Shown one piece after another: positions 52,101-63,900 of a stretch of 64,000 nt of DNA. Position numbers and translations under genes: made by a program. The stretch spans positions 9,610,001 to 9,674,000 of the forward strand of contig NC_026658.2 of NCBI RefSeq assembly GCF_000004075.3. Direction: 5' to 3'. This DNA comes from Cucumis sativus. Lineage: Eukaryota > Streptophyta > Magnoliopsida > Cucurbitales > Cucurbitaceae. Below the pieces are notes generated by a model. It was not told the DNA's origin. It saw only the letters and a list, made by a program, of their open reading frames with translations, and did no database searches. Numbering within the stretch: the first letter of the stretch is position 1; each line of letters begins with the position of its first letter.

Positions 52101-54230
52101 ACACTCAAACTCTGCCATATAAATGCCCAAATCCAACTATATATTAAACCTTGCCAGAAGCAATAAAGTCAATTAAGTAAAAAGTGTTCATAAGCTTATA
52201 ACTAAATATTAAAAGAATCAATACTCATCTTTGAACTTACTTAAACCAAGAAAGAAATAATAATTAATGTTCAAACAAACTTTAAGATAACTTATAACAT
52301 AATGGCAGATAATTGGGCTTGGGTCAAACTTATCTTGTGAGGATTTGGCTTCAAATCAGGTGTCCATTCTACTTAAAATTAGTAACAAGAGATGACTTCA
52401 TATATAGAGCGTTTCGACCATGAGAATTTATGTTTACAATCATGAAAGTCGGAACAATTGAGTTAAACTTGTGCCTAACAAAGAGAGATGCTTTGGATAA
52501 AACTATTGTGATGCATAATATCATGAATGAAATCAACAAATTCATGAACACCATTAACATATCTTGCTTTTCTTATCGAGAGGTATTGCAAATGATGTAG
52601 GAATATACTTTTGTAAAAAGAGGGTATATGTCAACTTCAAGGACTTTAGAAATGCTTTCACATACGAGTTATGTGACCTCGAGAAGTTCAGTTGATTCAA
52701 TCAAGAAATTGTGACTTTCGATAGCAAGAAGCGTCATCTTTAAAGTCACGAACAATAGCTCAAAAACTCCCATCAACATCAATGGTAGTCATATTCACTT
52801 TTGAAGAAACAAAGAGAAGGAAAGACCTCCATTCACACTTATTTGAGGAGAGGATTATCATGTTTCTCAGTAATTGTTTTCCAATTAATTGACAATACCA
52901 AATACAAAACTCATCTAATAGGATATGAGAATTGAGACGAGGGAGTACTAAAAACTTGAAAATTATGCCTTCAACAAGTCATTGAAGTCATAAGACAGAA
53001 AACTTCTATATCCATCGAGAACAAACTCACAAACCAAACAAAATAAAAAGGAAAACAACAAATTAGTATATGAAAATGATCAAAACTACAGTGAATTATA
53101 AATTTGGTTTGATTTTTCAGAGTAAATTATACATTTTTGCTTTTCAAGTAAATTCTTTTGTTTCATGATTTTTGTTAGTTTCTTTTAATATCTCGATTAT
53201 TTTGTGTTTGATATTTGTCGTAGTAACGAGAAGTTTTTCCAAACACTAAATAGGATACATTCATTATCAATTTTTGTCCACCCAACAAATATTTAGCATT
53301 TTGAGGAGATATGACAAAAAGTGATTTAATTTGTTATGAATAAGACAACATAACGAAGAAGAAAATTTTGTCCAACTTAAACATAACAAAATTCATTAAC
53401 TTTTAAGTGTTAATAAACTACATAACTTGTGGTTCGAATTTTGGCGAAACAAATGAGGAATTGTTTGTATATATATACCCTTTGGGTGGCCATCACTATC
53501 TAAGTCTTTAGTCATTTCCAACCAAACATGGGTTGCATTTTGTATTAAATACAATCGTTTACAAATCAATGAGTTATAGATTGTGAAAATCCTTTTTAAA
53601 GATTTTTAGGTTATAATTAGAAGCCAATTTTAAGTGGAAATAGTTGCACACATCATATGAATAATATTTTATCATCTCATAATTTATGGGCCAACTAAAA
53701 AAGGTAGAGATAAAGTAGGATTATGCTCTTTATTTTGTATCAAGTTTTTCTTTTCTTTTTTTTAAAATAAAATTAATGATAACAAGTTGTTTACATTAAT
53801 CATAATTTTTTCTTTTCTTAATCGGATCATCTACAACTATCTTATTAAATTAAAGTGCAATTTATCAATTCATCCTTTAATTCGACTTAAATTACTAGAA
53901 ATTCAAATAATCTACAATCTCTTTAATATAGTTTAACTAAATAGATTAAATATATACTTTTTATATATTTAAGAGTGAATAGTTGTTTCTTGTAAATTAC
54001 TTATAATTATTTCAATTAAATTTAAATTATACTTTTATATATTTGATTTATTTACCGATATTTTGTTGTCCAGATTAATTGGTGTGTCATTTTTTTTTAT
54101 CTATAGATTTTGATTATAAAATTTGAAAATACATTCCTATATAAAATTATAATTATTATTTAATCAATTTTATAAAAATTAAATTTAAAATATCTTATGA
54201 TTTAAATCATCTAAAAGATTGTTATAAAAA
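46200..54230. other. About 8 kb gene-free AT-rich stretch
   Basis: Very AT-rich with no convincing exon on either strand. It contains degenerate plant repeat vocabulary such as TTTTAGTCC / TTTGGTCC phrases (46590-46740) and an AAAAAG hexamer run (about 50759-50795). A patch at about 52330-52960 is richer in G/C; on the minus strand it gives short broken frames (one at 52369-52560) without a recognised family and could be a decayed gene or transposon. No RNA gene was seen. Confidence 0.45.
50752..50797. repeat. (AAAAAG)n microsatellite
   Basis: A poly-A run leading into about five AAAAAG hexamers, then GAAAGAAAG. Simple repeat, no associated gene. Confidence 0.8.
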
Positions 54231-54337
54231 AAATAAAATGGAAATAATTGGAAAGGCAACACGTATCCATTTAATTGATCACTTTATCCACTTCCACTAC
54301 ATCGCGAAGTTCAGACACCCGCCCACCGCCCACCGCC

Positions 54338-57300
54338 ATGAGCCTACCTTCAAAGCTTCTCCAACCTCCCCCAACTATTCCCTACACGCGTCTATCCACC
54401 TCCCCCCGCCCATTTTTCTGTCATTGTCTTCATCCATCCACCCCAAGCAGCCGCGGAGGAGGAAGAGCGTTCCCACTTCCCGGAGTGGCCTCCCTCCCGT
54501 ATCAACCCATCAATGTCGATTATTTGGAAGAAGAATTCAACGGTCAAGGGCATGGAGTAACATTCGAAGGAATCGGCGATGAGTGTCTTGCCAAATTGCG
54601 ATTAGAAAATGGTGGTTCTGCGATTCTTATGTTCCCGAGCGGATTAATTACCTCCTATAAATCTCCTATGTGGCATGGAGGATCTCTAGAGCTGCTTCAT
54701 TCTTCGGTATCTGAGGATAAAAATGGCGATGTTGTTGTTCAAGGAGGCGTATCCGTTGCCCTAGACTATGGGACTCATCGACTGGAGGATGTTTCTTGGG
54801 ATCTTCATAATGTTGAAGGAAATCCTCGCGAATCGATTCAGGTTTTGATCATGGTTTAATTGTTTTTATGCATTCAGAAACTTAATGCTCTCTTCTGATT
54901 GATTTAGTCACATCTCATCTTATGATCTTACTTCCTGTCTGATTGTTCTTCGTTTTGAACTCTTGAGTTGACCTTGATCTTTGATTTCAACTTTTTGAAG
55001 TATGAATTTGTTCCATGACGAACTTTCCACATTCAGTTTTGAAATTATATAAGTTTGTTGAAACAAATACTCTAAACGAACGGAAAATGATTTGATTGAT
55101 CTAAATGGAACAAACTTAAAAAGTTTTAGGATTGAAAATTAGATTTAGGACATGTTTGAAATGATGAATATATAATAAAGCTTAATTGTAAAGCAAATAA
55201 CTGAGATGATAAATGTGAGCTAAGGTGAAATAAATTTGTTGAATTATTGGTGAACTCCAACATTGGTGGATTTTTTCTACCCAACTTAGTTACCAAACGC
55301 CTCCTTAGAAAGTAGTTTGGTTTAAAAAGCTAAAAAATTATTCCTTTTCGTTCTTACATTTTGAATCTATTTTCCATTTGGCTCTTTGGTTTCATAAACC
55401 ATAACGTTACATTTCTTTCCTGAGCCTTGAGTTACTTTCCATTTGATTCCTAAATTTCATAATATTATAATTTTACCTTTCATCTTTGAATTTAATTGTT
55501 ATTTGGTTTCTTGGTTTCAATTATTTTACACTTTTACCACTAATGCTCACTTTTTTATCTTTTTTATTTTTAAAAATTAATTTCCAATTATATTTTAAAA
55601 ACTATGGTGTAAAATTTTATACTTGAGAAAAACTAGTGAAAATTAATGAAATTCTTTTCCAATTAATTAATAGACATTAATATAGGAATGCAAGTGATTA
55701 TTGAGTGAAAAATCAAGGGTAAAAATATAAATCTAGAAACCCAATAACCAAATGGAAACAAAACTCAAAACTCAAATATAAAAATGCAACATTATGAAAC
55801 CTAGTAACTAAATGGAAAATTAAAATAAAAACTGAATAGTAAAACTATCCATTTTGAGATATTGAGACTAACTATAGAAACTACACTCAAAACTAAGAAT
55901 GAAGAATCGAAAGGGTATATTTCTCTTCTTTTTTTAAACACGTAAAAAGTCTTTTCAAACCAAACCTAAACGATCATGTTTACTGACATTTATTTTTTCA
56001 CTTACCTCACAGATTGAATTGATAAGCAGAGCTTTAGAAGGCATGGTAGAGTTGAAATACACAGTAACACTTGGAGAAGATGTGTTAACATCAGAATTAA
56101 CAGTGTGCAACAATAACCAAACATCTCTTGAATTGAAAGGCTATATTTTAAGTCATATGACTTTGAGTACTCCTGAGGCAACTTTTGCTATTGGTTTGGA
56201 AGGTTCAAATTTCCATAGCGTGCCACCATTTTCATCAAATCATGCCATTATTCCTCCAGATTGTAGCTCTGGGTTGACTCAAAGACTCAAAGGGATTGTT
56301 TCTGGTTGGGGAAAAAGCAGGGAAAGAGAGAGTGGAGAGGAGATTGAGGGTGAAGAGATGGACAACTACAAGCAATTGATGGACCAAATGAGTAGAATCT
56401 ACACTAATGCTCCCAGGAACTTCACAATCATAGACAGGGTAAGAACATTCTTCTTCTACTATAATCTATGTTGGGTAGTTTCTCCACTTTTGAGATTTTC
56501 TTCATTTTTTATTACTAAACTCTTAAATTGTTGGTTTAGGTTTTATGAACTCTTTTTAGTACAAGTTGGATACTTTCTCAATCTCTAGGATGGAAGGTCA
56601 TTCCAAGTACCGTTGCACTAAGAGAGTTGAGCTCACTTTTGCTGTTTTTTTCAACTAATCGGTTTCTTCCTTTTCGGTTTCTAATCTTTAGTTATGAAGA
56701 CTAAAGTTGTGATTTAACTTTTAATATTTTCAAGACAAAAAAGATATTTTAAAATTTTTTAAACTTGAAAGATAAGAAGCATAGACAGTTCGGTTTGGAT
56801 AGTGTGTTCGTGTTCATGTCCGTGTCCAACACTTGAACACTTTGACACTTGGTGGAAATCTCTTGGATACTTGCTAGTGCAACAAATGTATTAGACATGC
56901 TTGAAACACCCGTTGAGTAGACTAAAAAGACACATATATGACAATAATAATAACTTATGAACATAGAATATATCAAGCTAATTCTTTTAAGCATATAAAT
57001 GAATCAATTTTCTTTTACTATGAAAATGTATATATATATATATATATAAAATGAATATTTTAATAAAAGTTTCCTTGTTGTGTCGTGTACGTGTTCGTGA
57101 TTCTCAGTTTGAAATCCAAAAAAATAGATATTTAAAAATAGAAAGTTTGAGGACCGTAAAGGAGCATTTTAAATAATTTTTTCTAGAAAAAGGATTTAAA
57201 TCCTATTTCGGTCTATATATTTAGCTTTGATTCATTTGGGTTCTTGTTCGTTCAAAAGATATATTTTGATGTATGGTTGGCAGTAATTGAGTAATTTATG

Positions 57301-57517
57301 TGATGAGATTGAGATGAAATAGGGAAGGAGAAACTCAGTGGTGGTAGGGAGAGAAGGATTTGATGAAGTGTACATGTTGAGTCCAGGATCAAATCATGTG
57401 TACTATGGAGAATATTCATATGTATGCATTGGCCATTCAGCCATGCTTAAACCAATACTCTTGCAACCTCAACAACTATGGAGAGGATCTCAATATTTGT
57501 ACAACCCAAATCTCTAG
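54338..57517 (+). CDS. PNSB2: Photosynthetic NDH subunit of subcomplex B 2 (PnsB2 / NDF2 / NDH45), chloroplast, 3 exons
   Basis: Exons: 54338-54841, 56013-56438, 57323-57517; phases close to 374 residues. PnsB2 is a nuclear-encoded subunit of the chloroplast NADH dehydrogenase-like complex, which supports cyclic electron flow around photosystem I. The fold belongs to the aldose 1-epimerase (galactose mutarotase-like) superfamily but is not known to be catalytic. Residues 1-50 (MSLPSKLLQPPPTIPYTRLS and onward, Ser/Pro/Arg-rich) are the transit peptide. Mutarotase-like landmarks are ENGGSAILMFPSGLITSYKS, LKGYILSHMTLSTPEA and VVVGREGFDEVYMLSPGS. An acidic-basic insert (RERESGEEIEGEE, about 271-283) interrupts the second exon. 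Upstream in-frame non-ATG codons were ignored; 54338 is the first in-frame ATG. Intron 2 contains a GTGTC-type repeat and a TA microsatellite. Confidence 0.95.
56790..57110. repeat. GTGTC-type interspersed repeat with (TA)n in PnsB2 intron 2
   Basis: Starts with GTGTGTTCGTGTTCATGTCC and ends near TTGTGTCGTGTACGTGTTCG. A TA dinucleotide run lies at about 57029-57047. Phrases such as TTAGACATG and the CGTGTC ends resemble the copy at 23370-23660. No coding capacity. Confidence 0.4.
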
Positions 57518-58194
57518 TCCTTTTATCTTCATTCCAAAAACTTCCTCCCATGGATATCTCCATATTCTCATTCATTGAAAACATCTTTTTCTTTTTATAT
57601 AAATAATAACATTATTAGTTTTTGTAATTTTGACCTCATTTCATTTCAGGCTGAATGGTATAAACTACCCTTGAAGTCCAATCATTCTTGTAATCATACT
57701 ATTCAATTTTCATTATCTCGATACTTCCTTCGATACTTTTCACATATTAATAATTTGCCAACCCTTCAACTCTTCAGATAACAAAGAAATTAAGCCTCAA
57801 AGTTACATTGTACAAACAAGTTGCATGGCCATAGCCAAGCTTCTAAGTTTGTGTACTTCATTTGTTGTTCAAATCAAAAATAATAATAATAACTAAAAAA
57901 AACTTTTTGGTTGAGCTAAGTACTCTATTCAAACTAAATGTTACAACATCAATCTAGAAAGCGAGCATATTCTATAATTTGCAAAGGTAGAAAGATACCT
58001 ATTGTAGTCAAGAACTTCATTGACCACACTGGGATTCTTACATTGAGTCATTGTCTAAATCCATCTAATCTAATACATTTGCTTTTGCTTCAAACTTCTA
58101 TATGCCTTTCTTGCTACTTGACACAACATTTGAACTCAACAAAACTTACAACAAACAGCTTCAACCCAATTTTAGTTGAAGCACAACAAGAACA
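57518..58194. other. Convergent intergenic stretch (3' UTRs of PnsB2 and the SINE gene)
   Basis: Short interval between stop codons on opposite strands. The open frames here are chance or 3' UTR. Nothing else seen. Confidence 0.6.
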
Positions 58195-60288
58195 TTATGT
58201 TGGTACAAGATAGGAACCTTGGTCGTGATCATCAATCCATAGCAATGAAGTGAATATTGTAAAAAGCAAAAATGAAAAGCCACATACCAATTTCAAAGCA
58301 GTCTTCTTATATGCCATCTCCATGCCATAATATTGAGGTTTCATTTTACTTTGACAAGCCACTGCCACAGGTATAGCTTGGACATCAACATGGGTAGGGG
58401 CACCATCGGCTGAAGAGATCGATTCGTAACTACCTTGTGATTGCTCACCATTACCGTTGCCTAAGCCATCTTCATCCTCTTTGCTGAGTTTTGGTTCATC
58501 GGCAAAACCGTTTTGATTTAGAAATGCTCTTGGAGGACTCCACTCCAAATTCCCTGATGACAAACTCCTATGCCTACATCGGCTACTTCCGCTAGCATAG
58601 TCAGATTTCCCCTCGTTTAGATCCTGAAGGGAATGGACAAGCTTCCGAGGCGTTTTGAAGATCATATCTTCAACATTAATGTAACTACGAGACCGCTGAA
58701 GTACACAAGATAGGAAAAATTGGAATAAGCTATCTAATATTATAGGACTAAACCAGAGTTTGTGTCCAAGCATTAATATCGTCAATGTAAAGGAATTGAT
58801 ATGAACCAAATCCCCATCGAGATATAAATGAAACCGAAAGGAACTTCATTCTACAAGGACGAGCCTAAAAGACTTAGCAATGTGGTTTAAATGTATAAGA
58901 ATACTGAGAAAATAGGCATATATGGATAGTTAGCTAAGAGAACTTACAAGGGGGCTGGTTGTAGTGCTTCTTGAAAGTCTGCGTCTAGGAGGACTCATTT
59001 GAAAAAACCCTGAAAAATCATCTGCATATTCTTCACCATTATGGCCAAATTTGTGACTTCCAGAGTACATAGACATGGTGTCGGAAACGTCAGTTCCACG
59101 AGTAACTTCCGAGAACAAAGACAAGCCATCCTTGAGTGATATATCAACCCCACCATTCTCGTAACTCCAAAGTTTACGATTCACACTCCTACGATCAAAT
59201 CCTGAGTTACGTGAAGCTTGTCTTGATGAAAAAGGTGATCCTACAAGCGAGCCGTAATCGAAGAACGAATCAAGGGTCTGGGATTCTGGAGATTCAGATG
59301 AGGGAGTTCGGCTTCCACCATTCCTCCATGGACTTCTTCTCCTATGATCAAGGAAGTTCGATCCCGTCACGGAGCTTGGAGATTTGTCCATTTTCGACCC
59401 TTTATCAGCCAATATTTTCTTAGCTGTTTGCAAAGTTTCAAAAGCTGCACCTTTGACATAAGGCATTTGATCAGACTGACAATTCTCCATCTCCTCAATT
59501 ATAGACTGAAGCTCCGAAAATATACTCCAAGGATCAAGACATCTCATCAAGAAGTTAATCATTTGAATGGCAGACAGTCTTTTCTGAGAATTTTTCTCCA
59601 CAACCCCACACTTCAATATTCGCAGCCCAGCCTGCAGCAACAATCTAGCATACGGTTCAACAATCCGAGGATTCCGCTTAGCTAGTGTCATAACAAGCCC
59701 CATGTGTGAATTCGTTTGTGTAGATTTCTCCTCCAAAGCTCCAGCAACATTCTGGCAAACCTTATTAACCATCTCATCGGAAGCAAACCGCCAGTTATCC
59801 GAGTCCACCAGAGCCTTCAAGCAGAGGGCAGCACCAGCAGTGAGGCTCTCTTGAGAACCCAACAAAGATTCCGAGAGCGGATTACAAAGAGAATAAATCA
59901 CATGCTTCTTCTTATCATCAGGAGTGGTGGGATCGATCCCGTATCTTGCAATCGCCGGAACAACTTTAGAGCAAGCTTGTTGAAGAGGGAAAGAGCCAGC
60001 ACTTGAAGCCAAAGTCTTGATAATGGAAGTCATAATCCGATCAATCTGCGGCACAATATTGACACCGTGAACACGAGCTAGAACTTCATAAAGAGAAATT
60101 GTACATTCCCCATTTAAAGCACCAGTTTCTTTGTTTTCAGAAACTTGAGCAAGAAAAACAGGGATAGCCTTGGAATCTAATTCCTTCACATAAGTTTTCA
60201 ATGCCTTCATCGCGGATCTGCGACTATCAGCATCTTTATCAAGATTAGCAAACTCCCGCCGAAGCATTGGACTCAAATTTTTGCTCAT
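58195..60288 (-). CDS. SINE1: SINE1/SINE2-type KASH protein of the nuclear envelope (ARM-repeat, actin-linked), 2 coding exons
   Basis: Exons 60288-58948 and 58695-58195 (GT-AG) give 613 residues. SINE proteins are plant outer-nuclear-envelope proteins that bind SUN domains through a C-terminal KASH tail and associate with F-actin in guard cells. Residues 1-310 are an ARM/HEAT-like domain, with landmarks LSPMLRREFANLDKDADSRR, GSFPLQQACSKVVPAIARYG and LKALVDSDNWRFASDEMV. Residues 311-578 are a Ser-rich, probably disordered linker. Residues about 579-601 (TALKLVCGFSFLLFTIFTSL and WI) form a membrane helix, followed by DDHDQGSYLVPT; the terminal VPT is the plant KASH signature. Start 60288 (MSKNLSP) aligns with the family's usual start, but an upstream exon can add 11 residues in frame. 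SINE1 versus SINE2 cannot be settled here. Confidence 0.93.
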
Positions 60289-60960
60289 AAAAGATCTGAA
60301 AGAAATCAAAACAACAAAAAAAAACCAAACGGTTCAGATTAAAAGAACTACCAGACAGTATCACTCAAGAATTTAAACGAACAGCTGATGGGCACCTCAA
60401 AGATGCAAAAACCCAATACTAAATCTGAACAGACGAGTTGAAGAAACAGAAAATAGAAGCAAAAAAATTAAAGGGGTTTTGGTTTCATCAGAGCAAAAGG
60501 GTATCGGAAAAAAAGGAGAAAATCGAAGAAGAAGAGAAAAAAAACCAATTATAAATCTGTACAAGAGATTGAAGAAACATAAGATGGAAGCAAAATATGA
60601 AATGGTTTAGGTTTCTGAGCAAAAGGGTATCAGAAAAAGAGCAGAAAATGAAAGAAATAAAAACCCAATACTAAATGTGCACAAAAGAGCTGAAGAAACA
60701 TAAAAGGGAAGCAAAATATGAAATGGGTTTTGGGTTGTGAGGAAAAAAAGGCAGAAAATCGAATGAACAAGAGAAAAAGGAAAGAATACCTTTGAGTTTC
60801 TGAGATTGCTTTCATGGCGTTGAGACTTGAGAGAAGTATGAGCAGAAATGGAAAGAAGAAGATAAGGAGGAGGAGGAAGACGAAGAAGAAGAAGAAGAAG
60901 AAGAAGAAGAAGAAGAAAAAGAGAAAGAGAGTGAAGGATTAGGGATTGTTGAGGGATTTG
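60289..60960 (-). other. SINE-gene leader: leader intron, upstream in-frame ATG and (GAA)12
   Basis: The acceptor TTTCTTTCAG (exon edge 60295) pairs with donor CTCAAAG|GTATTC (exon edge 60790), giving a leader intron of about 500 bases. The upstream exon contains ATG at 60815. Spliced, it reads MKAISETQRSF directly into MSKNL. Twelve GAA triplets (60882-60917; TTC on the gene strand) lie just upstream of that ATG. Confidence 0.55.
60882..60917. repeat. (GAA)12 microsatellite in the SINE-gene leader
   Basis: Thirty-six bases of uninterrupted GAA on the plus strand, flanked by related imperfect purine repeats. CT/CTT-rich leaders are common in plant genes. Confidence 0.9.
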
Positions 60961-60969
60961 AATATATGG

Positions 60970-63900
60970 ATTTGGTGGTGTCTGATTTTGGGGTTTTGAT
61001 TTGAGGGATTTTGTTTTTCCTTTTGTGGGGGTTTTGTTTATGCAAAATGGAAAGCGCTGTGTTACTATGAATTCAAAATCTTTTCTTGAAATTCCGCCGC
61101 TATCCCTTCTTCTCCTAGTGGATCCCTTTTTTAAAAAAAAGATAATGGACCATTATGACCCTTCCAAATAACAACAAATTTATTATCTTTTTCTTTTCCT
61201 CATCAAAATCCTTCAATTTTGCTCTTTCCTTCTTTCCTTTTTCTACTTTTGATTTAGTTTGGTGAATTAAAAGTTTTGGTAGTTGATACTGACTATTTAC
61301 TTTCATTACAATACCTTTGTATAAAAGAATGAAGAAGAGAGTGTTCCTCCACAAAGTCCAAAGAAGAAAAATTGATGAAGGTTGTGGGAGAGAGAGAGAG
61401 AGAGAGAGAGAAGGGTAAGTAAGTAATTTTGGATTGAATAGTTTAGTCGGTTCCCTCCAAAGTTTAGGGTTATTAGGTGGATGCGGTTCTTGGCGCCACT
61501 CTCTCCATTTCAAATAAATACATTTTTCATTTTCTCTCACCTTTTTACTTAATTATCAAACAATAATAAATCAAATCAAATATTCTCACATTTCTCTTTT
61601 ATGTATTTGAATATTCACAATCAACAATAAATTCATTCAAATTAAACTCTTAAATCCATTTTATATATATATATATATATTAATCCAATTATGTCTTTAA
61701 TCCTTTTAGATTTTCATTTCGGATGACTTAAATTTTTATAGAAAATTATTATAAACAAATTATACACGCTTAAGCGTAATGGATTTTTTTTAAAAAAATG
61801 TTATTTTATATTTTTAAGAAAATACTAAATTTTATTTTAAAAGATAAAATTTGAATCATTTTCCAAAATAAAGATTTATGATATTTACCATGGTATGGGT
61901 CTGGTCTTTGACTCATATGGCCTAAATTGTTATATGAAATTACATAAAAAAAACTTAATTTTTTAATAAATTAGGACATGGGCATCCAAACTACTTTAAT
62001 ACTCATTTCTATTATGTAATTGATTTATAATAAATATTTAAAAGAAAAAATCGTGGGATATTATTTTGGAAAGAAGCGGAAAACCATTTAATGCTTTCAT
62101 TCTACGAAAACGGTCATCTACTCCTTCGACGTGGGATACCAAAGCGCGAGTTACAATTTTTACAGAGAACTTTTAGAGAGTTCGGAGGTGAAAAATAAAA
62201 TCTTCGACGACCGACAAATACAAAACTTATCAGACAAAATCTGGATAGAAAGTTTGAGGTTAGTATGGTATATATTTAAAATATACGAAACATTATGTAT
62301 ATTTTAGATATTCAATTAAATAGGTAATTAAACGAAAAATGTAGTTTTGAGTGTGAATCACTCTATGGTTTATTGAGATTTCGCCAATGAAGAAGAAAAA
62401 TTTCAACGACTGACAAATACAAAACTTCTCAAACAAAATCTAGGTAGAAATTTCGTGGTTAGTACTGTATATGTATATTAAGTATATTATAGATATTCAA
62501 TTAAGTAAGCAAATAAACGAAAATGTAGTTTTGAGTGTAGGGTTTATTGAGATTTCGACGGCGAATAAGAAAACTTTCGATGACTCTGTAAAGACATAAC
62601 TTTTAAACCAAATGCGGGTAGAAATTTTGCCCTATAGTAACTTATTTATGCATATTTAAAAAGAATAATTTATAGAAACGGGGCCACCACACAAAATGAC
62701 AAAAAAATCCACTCCTTTTACCTAAATAGTTTTGAAAACACCAAATTTTTCCTTTTTTTAAAAAAAACACTCCTTCTTCCAAATAACCTCTATTATATGA
62801 ACCCATATAATTTTCCTTCTATCCACCTCCATATGTTAATATATTATTTTCAAATTAACTAATATTGTTTCATTTTTTTTTTCCATTTTTTCACCTCACA
62901 TACCTTTTCTTTTTTATAAATAGACGGACCTAAATATGAATGTGTAGATTTTACATCTCTTTATCTACTTCTAATCCAACACTATGAATTAGATGTTTTA
63001 AATAATATAGAATTATATTTTGCTACATATTATTATCATTATTATCATTATAACAAAAGTTTAAGATCAAAATCAATATTTGAGATATAAGATGGAGGGT
63101 CCTCAAATTAGTATAATTTATCTAATTAACGAAACTCAAATCCCAAATCACTTAAAAGGATCAAAATTCATCCTAATTACACTAGGACTTATGTGAATTA
63201 AGTTTCAAAGTCGTTAGATACATTTTTTCCTTTTCTACTTCGTTTTTGTTTTCTACTTCTAAAGTCAATCCGAACAAACTCCAACTTATCAATCCATAAC
63301 CATCCAAATAACACAATAAAAAATAGATGTCACACCATAAAATCCATAACCATCCAAATAACACAATAGATCTTTGTTACTAAACATAACACACTTTAAT
63401 GAAAGTAATGATGAAGAGAAGTAAAAAGGACTAAAGTAACAATTCAACACTTTTTTTTTTCCATTTGTAACCAATATTGTAGTACTTTATCTTTAGCTTT
63501 AAATGGTTCCAAATTGAAACACATCCCAAAAATACAAAAGGAAAAAGTACGAAAAGGGCAAAGTATGATGACTCAAGAATTCATTTGCCACTACAATGCC
63601 ATTGGCCTTTTTATTTTTTGAAGTTTAAACACACTTGAGGTGGGAAGATTTCAAACTTCTAACCCCTCTTCATTTCAAACTTCTAACCTCTCGAACAAGA
63701 GAGTATATACCCTAACTAGAACTCCATCGGTAGACCTATGTTCAGTTGGCTAACAACCCTACCACCGTATTACACATAACAATTACAAGCCAATTTTAGT
63801 TTTAGAGGAATGTCAAAACAAAGGTTGATGAATCGACGCCTAAGCTAAATGAATGAAAAAATCATTCAAATGCACTATAAGTGTGAAGTGGGAAAATTCA

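Noticed and set aside
54238..54582. 114-residue frame overlapping PnsB2 exon 1
   Set aside because: Out of frame with the conserved PnsB2 sequence; Pro/Arg/His-rich composition typical of a shifted transit-peptide exon.
59136..60006. Plus-strand frames opposite the SINE ARM-repeat exon
   Set aside because: Antisense shadows of a long conserved coding exon.
61115..61540. 141-residue minus-strand frame upstream of the SINE gene
   Set aside because: Passes through a GA microsatellite and has no family motif; likely chance.
63241..63368. CRISPR-like pair of direct repeats
   Set aside because: Only two copies in a plant nuclear sequence with no Cas-like genes; a local duplication.
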